Shown: positions 32,844-43,775, numbered from the stretch's first letter. The stretch: DNA of 64,000 nucleotides from Symbiodinium microadriaticum (GCA_001939145.1 LSRX01000168.1:206343-270342); one strand, 5' to 3'. Translations and numbers: made by a program. Notes: generated by a model from the sequence alone, not told the origin.

Positions 32844-33690
32844 AACCCTAAACCCTAAACCCTGATCCCTAAACCCTAATCTCTAAGCCCTAAGCCCTAA
32901 TCCCTAAACCCTATAGACCCTAATCCCTAAATCCCTAAACCCTTAACCCTAACCCCTGAACCCTAATCCCTCATCCCTAATCCCTAAACCCTATAGACCC
33001 TAATCCCTAAATCCCTAAACCCTTAACCCTAACCCCTGAACCCTAATCCCTCATCCCTAATCCCTAAACCCTATAGACCCTAATCCCTAAATCCCTAAAC
33101 CCTTAACCCTAACCCCTGAACCCTAATCCCTCATCCCTAATCCCTAAACCCTATAGACCCTAATCCCTAAATCCCTAAACCCTTAACCCTAACCCCTGAA
33201 CCCTAATCCCTCATCCCTAATCCCTAAACCCTATAGACCCTAATCCCTAAATCCCTAAACCCTTAACCCTAACCCCTGAACCCTAATCCCTCATCCCTAA
33301 TCCCTAAACCCTATAGACCCTAATCCCTAAATCCCTAAACCCTTAACCCTAACCCCTGAACCCTAATCCCTCATCCCTAATCCCTAAACCCTATAGACCC
33401 TAATCCCTAAATCCCTAAACCCTTAACCCTAACCCCTGAACCCTAATCCCTCATCCCTAATCCCTAAACCCTATAGACCCTAATCCCTAAATCCCTAAAC
33501 CCTTAACCCTAACCCCTGAACCCTAATCCCTCATCCCTAAACCCTCAACCCTAATCCCTAATCCCTAAATCCCTAAACCCTCAACCCTAATCACATATCC
33601 CTACACCCTAAAACCTAAACCCTGAACCTTAAACCCTAAACCCTAAGCCCTAATCCCTAAACCCTTATCTCTAAACCCTAAAACAAAGTT
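32844..33690. repeat. CCCTAAT/CCCTAAA array with embedded 80-bp tandem
   Basis: Telomere-like DNA in which CCCTAATC is a frequent variant. The core, listed separately, has a perfect higher-order period. Confidence 0.9.
32901..33540. repeat. 80-bp higher-order tandem, eight copies
   Basis: Each unit contains TCCCTAAACCCTATAGACCC, then TAATCCCTAAATCCC, CCTTAACCCTAACCCCTGAA and TCCCTCATCCCTAA. CTATAGACCC recurs at 32911, 32991, 33071, 33151, 33231, 33311, 33391 and 33471. The units read as identical, so homogenisation or expansion is very recent. Confidence 0.97.
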
Positions 33691-33794
33691 TATAGGGCTA
33701 TAGGGGATGAATTTCAGGGTCCGGGCTTCGGGCCAAGGCCCGGAGTCCGAGGCTTTGGGGTTTGGGGGAGTCCCTGGGGCTTGTTTGGGCCTCT

Positions 33795-33960
33795 GGGGTT
33801 TTTAGGGTTTAGGGTTTAGGGGGTAGGGCTTTAGGGTGTTTAGGGTTTAGGGTTTAGGGGGTACGGCTTTAGGGCTTAAAGGGTGTAAGGGTTTAGGGGT
33901 TTGGGGCTTAGGGTTTTGGGGTTTTAAGGCTTTTAGGTTTTAGGGTTGAGGCTCTAAGCT
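33795..33960. repeat. TTTAGGG-type telomere-like array
   Basis: TTTAGGG, TTTAGGGGG and GCTTTAGGG units, in the opposite orientation to the array that ends at about 33690. Confidence 0.85.
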
Positions 33961-34084
33961 GGCGTTTGAGGTTTGTGGATTTGGGGAGTCCTTAACGGTT
34001 GATGTGTTCACGAATGGTGGCTGTCTATATTTCTGGTCTCGAGCACGAACGAAGCGACGAATCACCCATGAGCCTTCAAGTTCG

Positions 34085-34160
34085 CAGCAGCAGTGGCAGT
34101 AGCAGTGGCAGTGGCAGTGGCTGTGTTTGTGGCAGCAGCAGTGGCCGGAGCAGTGACACT
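34085..34160 (+). repeat. GCAGTG hexanucleotide-type microsatellite
   Basis: GCAGCAGTGGCAGTAGCAGTGG-type repeat giving Ser-Gly or Ala-Val peptides depending on frame. Not called as coding. Confidence 0.8.
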
Positions 34161-34447
34161 AGCGATAGTAGTCGCCACAGCGCTGGGAATTGCTGCCATT
34201 GCAAATTTTGCTGCGCTTCATGATGTTGTGCACGCTCTAGATAAGAATCTCGGTAGCCTTCGGTGTGTGTTGTGAGCTGAAGCTTTCCATTCCCTGGCAA
34301 CCCGAAACCCAGAGTCTTGTCCGCAAAAAATCCGCACCCTCAACCCGGGCCATTCCGGAAGAAGCAGCGTCCTTGTGCGTCATTGCAGCATTGGCCTCTT
34401 TTGTTGGGCATTGGAAAGGTGTTGGATGTTATACTCTTCTCCGGCAA

Positions 34448-34604
34448 GCTCTTTCCCTAGACCCGAAAACTCTTGATCTTCACATTCTTTCCACTCTTTC
34501 CCTAAACCCTCAAAGTCTTAATCTTCAACGTCTTTTTCCCTAAGCCCTGAAAACTTTAACCTTCAACTTCTTTGCCTAAGCCCTCAAAATCTTAATCTTC
34601 ACGA
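34448..34604 (+). repeat. Tandem of telomere-like word plus CTTAATCTTCA
   Basis: Four units of roughly 36-40 bp: CTTTCCCTARACCC, then AAAA/AAAG, then CTTAATCTTCA. A hybrid unit that joins a CCCTAAACCC-like word to unrelated sequence has been amplified. Confidence 0.8.
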
Positions 34605-34919
34605 GAGAAGAAGCCAGGCTCACGCGGGAGGACGCAGGCCTTTTCCTAAAAGCCGCAGCCCGGAGTCACGGATCCAGTGTCAATCTCTGAACCCGAATGA
34701 AGCCGCAAACCCTAAACCCTGAACCCTAACCATCCCTACACTAAACTCTTGGATATAGGGCTAATATAGGGTTTAGGGATTTGAGGGTTTAGGGTCGTCC
34801 CCGAACCCGAAACCCTAAACCCGAAACCAGTCCCTAGGCCGCAGGGCTCGCGACACTAGATCTTCCACTAAAGTACACGGTGAGTTAAGTAAAAAAATGG
34901 CTTCCCCTGAAGCCCTGTC
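34605..34919. other. Gene-free stretch
   Basis: Telomere-like words at about 34708 and 34765-34830. Nothing else recognised. Confidence 0.5.
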
Positions 34920-35028
34920 ATAATAAGGGTACCCTTGGGTACCCTTTTTGCTAATTGCTATTCGGTTGTTAATAATCAGGGTGCCCAAAAAGAAAAAAGG
35001 GCAAAAGGGCACTACTCAGGAACCTAGA
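34920..35028. mobile_element. MITE-like element, family I, copy 2
   Basis: It contains AAGGGTACCCTTGGGTACCC, CAGGGTGCCC, AGGGCACTACTCAGGAACCT. The inner part forms an inverted repeat around GCTATTCGGTTGTTAATAA. Confidence 0.5.
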
Positions 35029-35564
35029 ATCCGGGTTCTACGTGAGTTCTGGTTCTTCTTTAGGGGTCTATTCGGGTTCTGTGAGGGTTCTATAGAGGAT
35101 CTTTAATCTGTAAGGCTTCAGCAAGGCTTAAAGGCTTTACGGATTTATGCCCAGATCTTGCACTATACCTTACTGCAATCATACAGGGGACCCCATCACA
35201 GGCTGGGGGTATGCTTCTTGTCTTATTCAAAAAATATTGGACGATTCTGGCTTGCATGTTAAGGCATGCAGCCTCCCCAGAACCCGAAACCACTGAGGGT
35301 TTAGGATTCAAAGTTTAGGGCTTAGGCCCCCAAAAACTGGATCCCAAAGCCCTCAACCCTACACTCAGCCAAGAGGCCTGAAACTTAAAACCCCCGGCCT
35401 ACAACCAAAACCCTAAACCCCAAACCCTCAGCTTTCCCTAAACCCAGAAACCTGCCTCGCCCTCTGGCAGAGCCACCATGAGGCACGTGCCTCGACAAGC
35501 CAGAGAAGATCTCATCAACCCGTCTGGGTCGGGGGCAAGGGATCTACACCCAAAGGGTCCTACG
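35029..35564. other. Gene-free stretch
   Basis: A few telomere-like words (35297, 35408). The frame at 35090-35311 (minus) has no domain. Confidence 0.45.
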
Positions 35565-35662
35565 GTTGATGATGTAAACCCTGCATTACCCATAGTATGG
35601 AATGTACCAGAATTCCCTTAGCATAGGGTCCTTAAGGTAATGCAGGATTGATATCATCAACA
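35565..35662. mobile_element. MITE-like element, family B, copy 3
   Basis: Left end GGTTGATGATGTAAACCCTG. Centre GTACCAGAATTCCC, GGGTCCTTAAGG. Right end ATGCAGGATTGATATCATCA. Confidence 0.75.
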
Positions 35663-36244
35663 GTATGTACTGTTATGGGGGGCTAGGTCCCAAACCTCAA
35701 ACCCTACATTCTATTTCAGTTGTACACAGGACCCATTTGCGACAGCTTGTTTTTGCTGTCGGGTTTAGGGTTTGGGATCTACGTGTTTTGGTTATTGTTG
35801 AGAGGGTGAGTGGGCGGTCAGTTAGGGTTCGGGCTCGAGGAAGAAACTTACACCCTGAACCCAAAGTTCTCGTGAGCTCATGAACGGTTTTGGGGCTTAG
35901 GGTCTACAGGTGCCCTGAAATCCAAGGAATACCTGGAGCCTATATACCTTTCTAGGCTTGTTTGTTGAAGATGTCCTTACATATGTCCTTAAACGGGTAG
36001 GTTATTCGGGGTTAAGGTGGTATTGGCAAAATGTGGGTCCCTATCTACTGGCTTGAGGGTTTAGTTTTTTTTTTGTTTTTTTTCTGGGTCCCTTGATGAA
36101 CCCAAAACTTAACTCGACACCCAAAACCCTAAGCTACATTGTCGGCCAGAAGCCCTTCTAGAACTTGAACCCCAAACTGCGGGAATCTCAGCGGCTTCCC
36201 CACCGGACTCGTCTATTCTTCGAAACATGCGTGCATAAGTATCT

Positions 36245-36282
36245 CCATGTATGCATGCATGCATGGATGCATGCATGCATAA
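36245..36282. repeat. GCAT tetranucleotide microsatellite
   Basis: ATGCATGCATGCATGG followed by ATGCATGCATGCAT, self-complementary. Confidence 0.85.
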
Positions 36283-36923
36283 CCCTGAACCCCCAAAAAA
36301 GACGACAGCCTCATCCCGAACCTCCTCAATCCTACTCAAAACTTTGTCTCCCAAAGCTGCAAGCCCGGAAATCTATGCATAACCCCACATTGATATCGAA
36401 ACCCCACTCCCAAGATCCTTAACCTTAGGTTCCCTCGCCTCCATCCCAAACATCGACGACCTTTCAAGCCCAAATCCAAAAATCTAGGAATAGTGGGCCG
36501 AAGCACTGCTCTCAGCACTCCAGACGAAGGCATCGCAGTCCGCGTTTTCAGTGCAGACCTGTCGCAGGCAGTTCACGGGATGCTTTTGTGTGGAGGGAAG
36601 TAGGAGCTTACAGGCTTCTGTGGGGTTTAGGAATCAAGGTTCGTGAGGGTTTAGGGTTCACATGTGAGGGTTTAGGGCTCAGGGTTGTGAGGGTGTAAGG
36701 CTTCAGGATCTAAGGTTTTAGGTGTAGGGTGTAGTTAGGCTTGGCCAAGGGATTCAAGGTTTCGGGTACAGGGGTTGGGGCGCAAACTGGGGCTATGCCA
36801 AACTAGAAAGCGAGGGTTTAGGGTTTAGGGTGTAGTGCAAACCGGGAATATGCCAAGCGGAAAATATGCAGAATATACGGCCTTGGAATCATTCTTAGAA
36901 CCGGCTTGTCTGGAGGATCTTCA

Positions 36924-37102
36924 GATAAACCCTAAACCCTAAACCATAAACCCGAAAAGGAAACTGTGGGCCGTGGCCAGGACTCTAAACCCCAAACCCC
37001 AAACCCTGAACCCTGAACCCTAAGCCCTAAACCTAAACCCTAAACCCTAAACCCTAAACCCAAACCCTCAACCCTAAACCTAAACCCTAAACCCTAAACG
37101 TC
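36924..37102. repeat. CCCTAAA-type telomere-like array
   Basis: Dense CCCTAAA, CCCCAAA and CCTAAA units with a short unique spacer at about 36956-36985. Confidence 0.88.
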
Positions 37103-37189
37103 CTACCAGTCTCGAAAACCCAGCCGCGTGCTGCACCCCACAACCCTCAAAGCTCTGCACCCGCAAACCCTCAACAAAGTGGGGAGTCG

Positions 37190-37296
37190 TGTAGGGGCCG
37201 TAATAATTACAACACGGTTTTGGGGTATATTATACTATAACTATAGTAAGGAACCTCCAAAATAATATAGGTAGTTATTAAGGCCCCTATACTATG
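37190..37296. mobile_element. MITE-like element, family E, copy 2
   Basis: It contains GTAGGGGCCGTAATAATTA, GGGGTATATTATACTATAAC, TAGTAAGGAACC, AATAATATAGGTAGTTATTA and AGGCCCCTATACTA. A well preserved copy. Confidence 0.78.
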
Positions 37297-37689
37297 TAGT
37301 TTTTGGTCACCTCAAGGACATCATCCTTATTCTCAGGACGCCTGGTAACCCAGAGGGTCTACGATCAACATTCTGGCTATTCGGGACCTACTTCCACACT
37401 GGCAAGACATATATACCCAGAAGGAGCCGAACAGATAGATTCTTATCCCAACATTTGTCCAAAGTACCGCTACCTAAGTCTAAACTAAACTCTATAAACC
37501 CTGAGCGTCAAGGCCCAAGCAGCTGTGTTTGGGTTAGGGTTTCGGTTTCAGAAAGCCCTACACCGAAGGTCCAAAAGCACCAGGAACGCCTTTTGGCAGG
37601 CTGCCCCCGTCGAAAGATCGTTGACCTTCGAAATGTAATGAGCTTTGTGAGAAGATTTAAGAAGCTTGCGTGAGGTTTCAGCTCTACAG

Positions 37690-37791
37690 GTAGAAGCCCC
37701 AAAGTTGCAAACCCAACAGGCTCAATCCTTAAGAGTCATGTATACAGAATCCCACTCATTGTCCTTAAGCCGGTATCCAACTTTTTGGCTT
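37690..37791. mobile_element. MITE-like element, family G, copy 2
   Basis: Inverted ends GTAGAAGCCCCAAAGTTG and CCAACTTTTTGGCTTCAC. The centre is CCTTAAGAGTCATGTATACA. Confidence 0.7.
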
Positions 37792-37974
37792 CACTTTCAT
37801 GTCAGCCGAAACCGCATGAACCCTACGAGCCAACGGTCATGCACAGGGACACGAAAGAAATGTGTTGAACTAAAAAGTGTTGAACTGCTCTAGGGTCCAA
37901 TGAGTCCAATGACACTGTAGCTATTTCTTCATCAGGAGTACATTGCACTTGTACCAAACACCGCTGGGACTCCT

Positions 37975-38334
37975 CTACTGTACTGAACCCTTCCTATGAT
38001 TAGGCTGAGGGACACCGAGGACCCGTATTCTAATTCTGAAGGTACCTATAGTACGCGATTCGGGCTCAATCCTTCCCTCTCGGCAATCCCAACCGATTTC
38101 ATCCGGTACAAAACACTCACAAAACCCGATGCCATCGAAGTTAGACTGAGGCGCTGAACTGTCAGGACAGCAAGGTCTTGTACACAATTCAGAAGAGGTT
38201 GCCACCAAACCCAAAGGAGTTCCAGCTAAGGTTGGGGTTCGATAGATAGGGTTTGGAGCTGGAGCTTCGTCAGCACTACCCCCGCTAGAGCACTCGGGAC
38301 ATCGTTGGCTCTTGTCCAAAAGCTTTCCGTTCAT
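37975..38334 (-). CDS. Hypothetical cysteine-containing protein or exon, unrecognised
   Basis: A 119-codon open frame of ordinary protein-like composition, free of telomere-like repeats. It has clustered cysteines: CPEC at residues about 12-15, CTRPCCPD near 51-58 and CECF near 72-75, with a CREG-type segment further on. This could be a metal-binding or disulphide-rich exon. The sequence just upstream on the minus strand ends in GCAAAG before the ATG, so the ATG may be internal to an exon that starts at an AG splice site. No family is recognised, and neither flank shows a promoter or matching exon. It may equally be chance. Confidence 0.25.
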   Translation of the reverse strand: MNGKLLDKSQRCPECSSGGSADEAPAPNPIYRTPTLAGTPLGLVATSSELCTRPCCPDSSAPQSNFDGIGFCECFVPDEIGWDCREGRIEPESRTIGTFRIRIRVLGVPQPNHRKGSVQ

Positions 38335-39574
38335 CTTTGCTGGGAACGCCTTGGTGCATCTTCCAAGCCTTCTGATGCAAAGACTACCTGTATCCCCGAA
38401 CCCTACAACAAAATAATGGGGTTGAGGTTGGTACTGATGCCGATAACCCTGACATTCGGGTCAGTCAAACCTCGGTGTACTTCGACCTGTTTACATTTGT
38501 GCGGATAACTGATGAGAATATCTGACAGCTATCCGTAGCAATCCGTAGTTCGGATCATTCGGGGGTAGGGTGTATGGAATGGATAAGATGAAACAGGCAT
38601 TGTAGATGATACTCATTGGGTTTAATGCTGCCATAAAGTTTGTTTAAGGGTTTACGAAGTGGAAACATGAACCATCACCGACTAACCCGGCTGTCAGTGG
38701 AAATTCGGGCGCAGGGTTGAATGGTAAGCTTAAGGCTTAAGGTTTTAAACCTTGCTGATCTTGGCTCACTACAGAATCACGTCAGCAAAACTGCTACCAG
38801 CTTTTTCCAGATACTCCTGCTGCTCCTGTCCCTCTCTCGTAGATTAACAATTAACTCTCCGAAACCGTGAACCCTATGCCCTAAACCCACAGAACCTCTA
38901 CGCGCTGAATACAAATTCTCAACACCCAACCCTAAACCCTAAACCCTCAACCCCCTGGCCAGCCCGACCTGGTCGACCTTGGTTCCATGCAGAATCGTCT
39001 GATCCTGGGAAGCGGGTTTACAGCTACCTTTACCCTATATAGAAAAAACCTTCCTCTGTCTTCTTTTCTGGGGTTCTTTCTTATATTTTTCTGGTATACA
39101 GTAAGTCCAGATAAAGGTAGGTCATCTGGGTGGATTTGGGGCTAGTGTGAGGGTTCAGGGCGCAAGGTCCATGACGTCATGACCTTAACCGCAAACTACT
39201 GAGTTCTGGTCCCAAGACGTTGGCCCAAGCCAGTTGTTTGCAGGGTGTCTGGGTGAAAGATGCAGCATGCATCCGAGGCACATGAACATTGAACGGATAG
39301 TCCGGGTGCCATGTCTGTCTGGTATGGGATTCTTCCCTCCGCTCCTCATATCTCACGCGGCAGCTAAGGACTCGTCTCTTCTTCGCTGCCTTTCTTGCTT
39401 TTGACGCCTCTGGCTTTGTCCGCCTTCCTTGTGATGGTGGTCAACGTGAGCGTCTACCTGTTCCACAAGGATATTGGCGGCAATCTTCTAGAATGAATCC
39501 CCGATGCACACACTTACCCTTCCCACTCCCCCACAAAGCTGCGGGAGTAGCACACCTTCTGAGAAGCCTATAAT
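38335..39574. other. Gene-free stretch
   Basis: Mostly unique-looking DNA with a telomere-like patch at about 38928-38950. No recognisable gene or element. Confidence 0.5.
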
Positions 39575-39668
39575 ACCCTTAGGCCCCTAAGTAGTTCCTT
39601 TTTATGGTTTATATTTAGAATCCTATCAGGTAATCCCAAAAAGGAACTACTTAGGGGCCTATGGGTAC
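39575..39668. mobile_element. MITE-like element, family A, copy 5
   Basis: Inverted ends CCCTTAGGCCCCTAAGTAG and CTACTTAGGGGCCTATGGG. TA stands on both sides, which could be a 2-bp duplication or part of the inverted repeat. Confidence 0.78.
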
Positions 39669-40506
39669 AGCCTGTTGGCCAGCACCCAGCCTGGGCAGTC
39701 CGCTTAGCTGCATGCGAGGAAAAGGTGGGAGAACTGATCCCTCCACCAACCCTAAACCCTAAACCCTGAACCGTCAGGCATTGTGATCCCGATACCTCCG
39801 ATTGCCGAGGTCACGTCGAATACAAAGCAGTCTGAAGATGGGAGGAGTGAAGCTTTGGTCTCTGCATCTGTCTTCTTCCCGTGCACCATCCGGACCTCTG
39901 CCTTAAAGAGATTGTCCTGCTTCCGAATCCCTCCTATAATCTCTTCGCACGTCAGCGCTAGGGACTCGAGCAGCTGGAGCGCGAGAAAGCCACGAGAAAG
40001 CCAGGTCTTACGCTAAATTGGGGAAAAACCCTGAAAGCCAAGTTGGTAGGCCAGGGTCTACAGTCTGAAAACAAGACCACTGTCAAGCCTTTGGATATTT
40101 AACACCAATGATTCAATTGAATTCTGATGGAAACCTAAACCCGGAACCCTCATCCCTAAACACCCTATGCGTGGTCTGAGGTTTTAGGGTTTCAGGATCG
40201 AGGTCGAAAGGTTAGTGCTTGGGTCCCATTGGGGGTTTGTCGGCTTTTGGGAGTATCTAAGGTTTCAGCAGCCTTTTTTCTTACCTGGGCTTTTTTCAAA
40301 ACCTTGTATAGGGCTAGAGAAGGGTTTGATGCTGTTTGTTGCGTTTTCCTTATAGGGTTGCATACAGGTCTATGGAATTTTCTGCGGACTTTAACTTTGA
40401 ACATGAGCATTCTCGTAGGGTCGATGAGGTGGTGGGGTGGAGGATTCAGGCTCCTGCATGCTTGACATCTCAGCATGCGTCCTTATGGCCCCTGAGCACA
40501 TGAAGT
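39669..40506. other. Gene-free stretch
   Basis: A telomere-like patch lies at about 39755. Overlapping frames at 40192-40476 (minus) and 40229-40465 (+) have no domain. Confidence 0.45.
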
Positions 40507-40612
40507 GGTAAACCCAAAACCCAAAACCCCAAAACCCACAAACCCCAAACCCCGAACCCCAAACCCAAAACCCCAAAACCCCCAAACCCCAAACCCCAAA
40601 CCCGTAGCCCCG
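40507..40612. repeat. CCCAAAAC-type array (T-less telomere variant)
   Basis: About 100 bp of CCCAAAACCC and CCCCAAA units lacking the CTAA of the standard repeat. The reverse strand reads as a Gly/Phe/Trp-rich peptide, not a gene. Confidence 0.85.
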
Positions 40613-40707
40613 GAGCCTTGAACCTGTGCTTGGGACCTCAAAGCCCTTGTAGAACCCAGCAGCAACCGAGGAGACAAAGCACCGGAAGCTCTGCCTATAC
40701 ATGTTCC

Positions 40708-40802
40708 GGTTTAGGGGTTTAGGGTTTAAGGGTTTAGGGGTTTAGGGATTTAGGGTTTAGGGCTTAAGCCTGCAAACCCTAAACCCTATAAACCCCAAAC
40801 CC
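40708..40802. repeat. Telomere-like array with strand switch
   Basis: TTTAGGG units to about 40765, then CCCTAAA units from about 40777. Inverted halves are separated by about 10 bp. Confidence 0.8.
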
Positions 40803-40870
40803 GGCCGAAAACCTCGCAAGAGCCCGAGTCCAAAGCAGACAAGCGCCAAACGCCAGAGCCCGTTTCTCTT

Positions 40871-40972
40871 GCCCAGAGGCTCACCGTGGAAATAGCTCCC
40901 TAAAGCCGTAATAATGAAGGATGGTCTTTTGGGACCTAAGTCCATGATGGTAGCATATGTATAGAGCCTTTG
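40871..40972. mobile_element. MITE-like element, family C, copy 4, diverged
   Basis: It contains CCCAGAGGCTCACC, AAGGATGGTCTTTTGGGACC, TAAGTCCATGATGGTAGCAT and ATAGAGCC. Confidence 0.55.
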
Positions 40973-41094
40973 CCTTGCTTTACGTATTTACGACCCAGGA
41001 AAAAATCTGGTGCCTGATCTCTCAAGCCCTTAAGGGGATGGATATCGGCGAAAGGCCCGGTAGGGTTTAGACCGATCCAGGAGTAAGCTGTAAG

Positions 41095-41184
41095 AGGGTA
41101 GGTCCCGTTTAGGGCCCTTGTTATAAGGGTGCCGTACTATATTGGGGACCTAAAAAGGGACCCTAGTTTAGATAACTATCCAAG
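41095..41184. mobile_element. MITE-like element, family D, copy 4
   Basis: It contains GGGTAGGTCCCGTTTAGGG, TATAAGGGTGCCGTACTATA, TTGGGGACC, AAAAAGGGACCCTAGTTTAG and ATAACTATCC. Confidence 0.75.
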
Positions 41185-41262
41185 TGCCAAGAGTCCAGAA
41201 ACTGTGGCGGACAGCTCCTGACGTCCTGCCAAGTAGAGACAAAACGAAGCCTAAGCTGTATG

Positions 41263-41358
41263 TTCCCAAAGGGTCCTAGGTACTGTTGCGGGAGACACTT
41301 CCCAAATCATGACAGGAAGTCCGACCAAAACAACCCTACGTTCTACTATGTAGGCACG
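41263..41358. mobile_element. MITE-like element, family J, copy 3
   Basis: It contains CCCAAAGGGTCCTAGGTACT, GGGAGACACTTCCCAAATCA and ends TACGTTCTACTATGTAGG. Confidence 0.7.
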
Positions 41359-41622
41359 TTGGGGTTGTGATGGTGATGTTCGATTGAAATCTGTAAACAT
41401 GTATTGTAAGAAATCCCTAGCAACCAAAGGCTAGAAAGGCTGGAGAAGGGTTCAACAACGATCGCGTAATTGCATCTCCGAAGGCGATCGTGACTCAACG
41501 CTGCGCAGTGTCTCTTCTCACTTCTCCCTTCCCAAACTGCAAAACCATTCCTAGACCCTGAACCGAAACAGCTCGAAGCGCGAAACCCTAAGCCCGAAAG
41601 TCCAAAACAGGAACAACCTTAA

Positions 41623-41721
41623 GGGTCCATGTACCATCATAATATGCTCTGCAAAGTAGTAACCTACATAACTACTATTCCAAACTGCAGTACCTGTTTA
41701 TTGGGTCCTTTGGACCGTTAG
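41623..41721. mobile_element. MITE-like element, family N, copy 2
   Basis: Ends CTTAAGGGTCCATGTACC and GGTCCTTTGGACCGTTAGGG. The interior is AACCTACATAACTACTATTC and TACCTGTTTATTGG. Confidence 0.65.
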
Positions 41722-41787
41722 GGAAAAGGCTGAAAAGATTCAGGCTGCAGGTGCGCAGAACTCGCAGGAACTGAACCGTACCCGTGT

Positions 41788-41840
41788 CGGTTTAGGGTTT
41801 AGAGTTTAGGGTTTGGGGTTTCGAGTTTAGGGTTGTAAGC
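41788..41840. repeat. TTTAGGG-type patch
   Basis: Short block of TTTAGGG, TTTAGAG and TTTGGGG units. Confidence 0.75.
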
Positions 41841-42068
41841 TTTAGAGTGCCAGAATCACAGTAATTACGTTAATCTAACAGTCTCATCCTAACTCACTTG
41901 TCCAGTTCCTTTTTAACCATACATTATAAAACTATAACTGATATGCCATTGAAGAGCCCGTATTGAAGAGCCGATATTCAAGAACCCTTATTAAACCAGT
42001 TACCCAGGGCCGCGAAAGCCCAAAAGTTCATCTGCAAGGATTTCTGCAAGGATGCTGCTCCCAGCAAA

Positions 42069-42200
42069 GCCCTAAAGGGTCCTAGGTACAATTATGGGGG
42101 GGGATTCTTTCCGAAACCCTAACAAGGTTTCCTGGTATACTAACCCTACATTCTACGTTCTACTGTATACAGGTACTTTGCACCCTTTGGGAAGGGTAAA
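42069..42200. mobile_element. MITE-like element, family J, copy 4
   Basis: It contains CCTAAAGGGTCCTAGGTAC, a G8-9 run, TTTCCGAAACCC, TACATTCTACGTTCTACTG and ends TTTGCACCCTTTGGGAAGG. Confidence 0.65.
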
Positions 42201-42302
42201 GGTAAATCGCTCGACTAACTACTACATTAGCCGAGCTCCTCGGGGCTCTGATCCTCCAACCCAGCCTAAAGCCCTAAGCCATATAAACCCTATAAAACCA
42301 CA

Positions 42303-42410
42303 TATGATATCGGGGCCTTCATAATTGGAATAGGGCTTTGGGGGGGGTCCAATATACTAGACTTATAATTAGGAACCCCCCAAAAACAGTACAGGTAACT
42401 ATTTAAACCC
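42303..42410. mobile_element. MITE-like element, family E, copy 3
   Basis: It contains GGGGCCTTCATAATTGGAAT, TCCAATATACTAGAC, TAGGAACCCCCCAAAAACAG and TACAGGTAACTATTTAAA. Confidence 0.65.
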
Positions 42411-42539
42411 TAAAACCACTTATAGCCGAACAACGAACCATCGTCCTGCCACTTCAGGAGTCGCTCGCGCTCAGCGTGGTCCTTCAGAAATGCCTTGTGC
42501 CGGCGCATGAGAGTTAGGGTTTAGTTTAGGGCTCAGGCT

Positions 42540-42662
42540 TTAGGGGCTTATTAATTAGAATAGGGTTCCGGGGTATACCATACGATAACTATACTTCATA
42601 AGGACCGCCCCCCCCCCAAAAAAAAAATAGTATTGGTACATGTTTAGGCCTCTACATTATGG
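42540..42662. mobile_element. MITE-like element, family E, copy 4
   Basis: It contains TTAGGGGCTTATTAATTAGA, GGGGTATACCATACGATAAC, then a C10/A10 run and ATAGTATTGGTACATGTTTA. The homopolymer pair has expanded inside the element. Confidence 0.68.
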
Positions 42663-42777
42663 CTCATATGAGTTTAGGTTTAGGGTTTGGCGCTTAGGGC
42701 TTTAAGGGTGCGATGAGGGTTCTGGTAACTTCAGGGCTCCAACAGAGTTCTATAAATTAAGAGATCTGCAGCGAATC

Positions 42778-42876
42778 CCAGAAAGTTGGAACATGGGTTT
42801 AAGAGGATTAGTGCTGGGACTCCCTCTACTCTACCTTAAGGTCATGAGGATAATCATGTTCCAACTTTCTGGCTAC
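42778..42876. mobile_element. MITE-like element, family G, copy 3
   Basis: Inverted ends CCAGAAAGTTGGAACATG and CATGTTCCAACTTTCTGG are perfect over at least 18 bp, making this the best preserved family G copy. Confidence 0.8.
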
Positions 42877-42980
42877 TATAAGGCTGGGAGGTTTGCAAAG
42901 AATGACTCTGCCCTTGGTTCGTTCCTTGGATTTCGAAAGCATTGTCAGTGGCAAGTTGGTGTCCAGTAGGAGTATCATTC

Positions 42981-43080
42981 GGTTGATGATATAAATCCTG
43001 CATTACTCATATAATGAGGAATATACCATAATTCCCATAGTTTAGGGTCCTTAAGGTAATGCGGGATTTGTGTCATCAAA
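42981..43080. mobile_element. MITE-like element, family B, copy 4
   Basis: Left end GGTTGATGATATAAATCCTG. Centre ATATACCATAATTCCC, TTTAGGGTCCTTAAGG. Right end AATGCGGGATTTGTGTCATC. Confidence 0.78.
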
Positions 43081-43562
43081 CCTGGCTCTGCCTTGCCATT
43101 GAAACTTAGGGCACTGACGACTGCTTTCAATGCCACACCAACTAGTCACCACTCGCTCATGCTGCTGCTCCTGCTACTACAACGGGCACGGTACCCCACA
43201 GCCCCACGCACTCAACCCCAAAACCCAAAACCGGAAACGGAAACCTTGATCTCCAAACCAAAAAGTCCAAACCCTGACAGCCCGAATCCTCAACCTGGGC
43301 AAGTTTTGGTTAAGGAGGTTCAACTGGGGTTTTGGGCTTGGGGATTATAGGGTTTAGGGTTCAACCTGGATTTTTTTGGGTTTCAGGCTTTAGGGTCTAA
43401 GGTTTAGGCTTTGTAGGGCTTAGGGTTTAGGGTATAGGGTTTAAGCTGCAAGGCTTGCGCTTTTTGATGCCATCTTTTGGAAACCTTGAAAATGGCTTTG
43501 GCTTGGGGATTAGGCACGTAGGAACGTAGGGAGACCTGTGATGAGGCGGTAGGTTTGAGTGC

Positions 43563-43652
43563 CCTAATATAGGAGCCTCAGTTAATTGCCGATATGATCT
43601 AGGGGTTCCTCCCCAAAACCCTATTCTAATTACCAAGGCCCCTATATTAGTT
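43563..43652. mobile_element. MITE-like element, family E, copy 5, inverted
   Basis: Ends CTAATATAGGAGCCTC and GGCCCCTATATTAG. The interior GGGGTTCCTCCCCAAAACCC and TATTCTAATTACC is the reverse complement of copy 6. Confidence 0.7.
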
Positions 43653-43775
43653 TGGTTACCTGGTTTTTTCATTGCAAAGATCCTAATTCAAAGCAGCCCT
43701 CGACCAGAGACATGAAACGCCGTGGAGGGTTGGAGGCAGGCATTGCGCTGCCTCCTGAACCATGAAGAAGTCGAA

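Noticed and set aside
34093-34275. Alanine/valine-rich possible membrane peptide
   Set aside because: It starts in a GCAGTG microsatellite. Hydrophobicity follows from the repeat.
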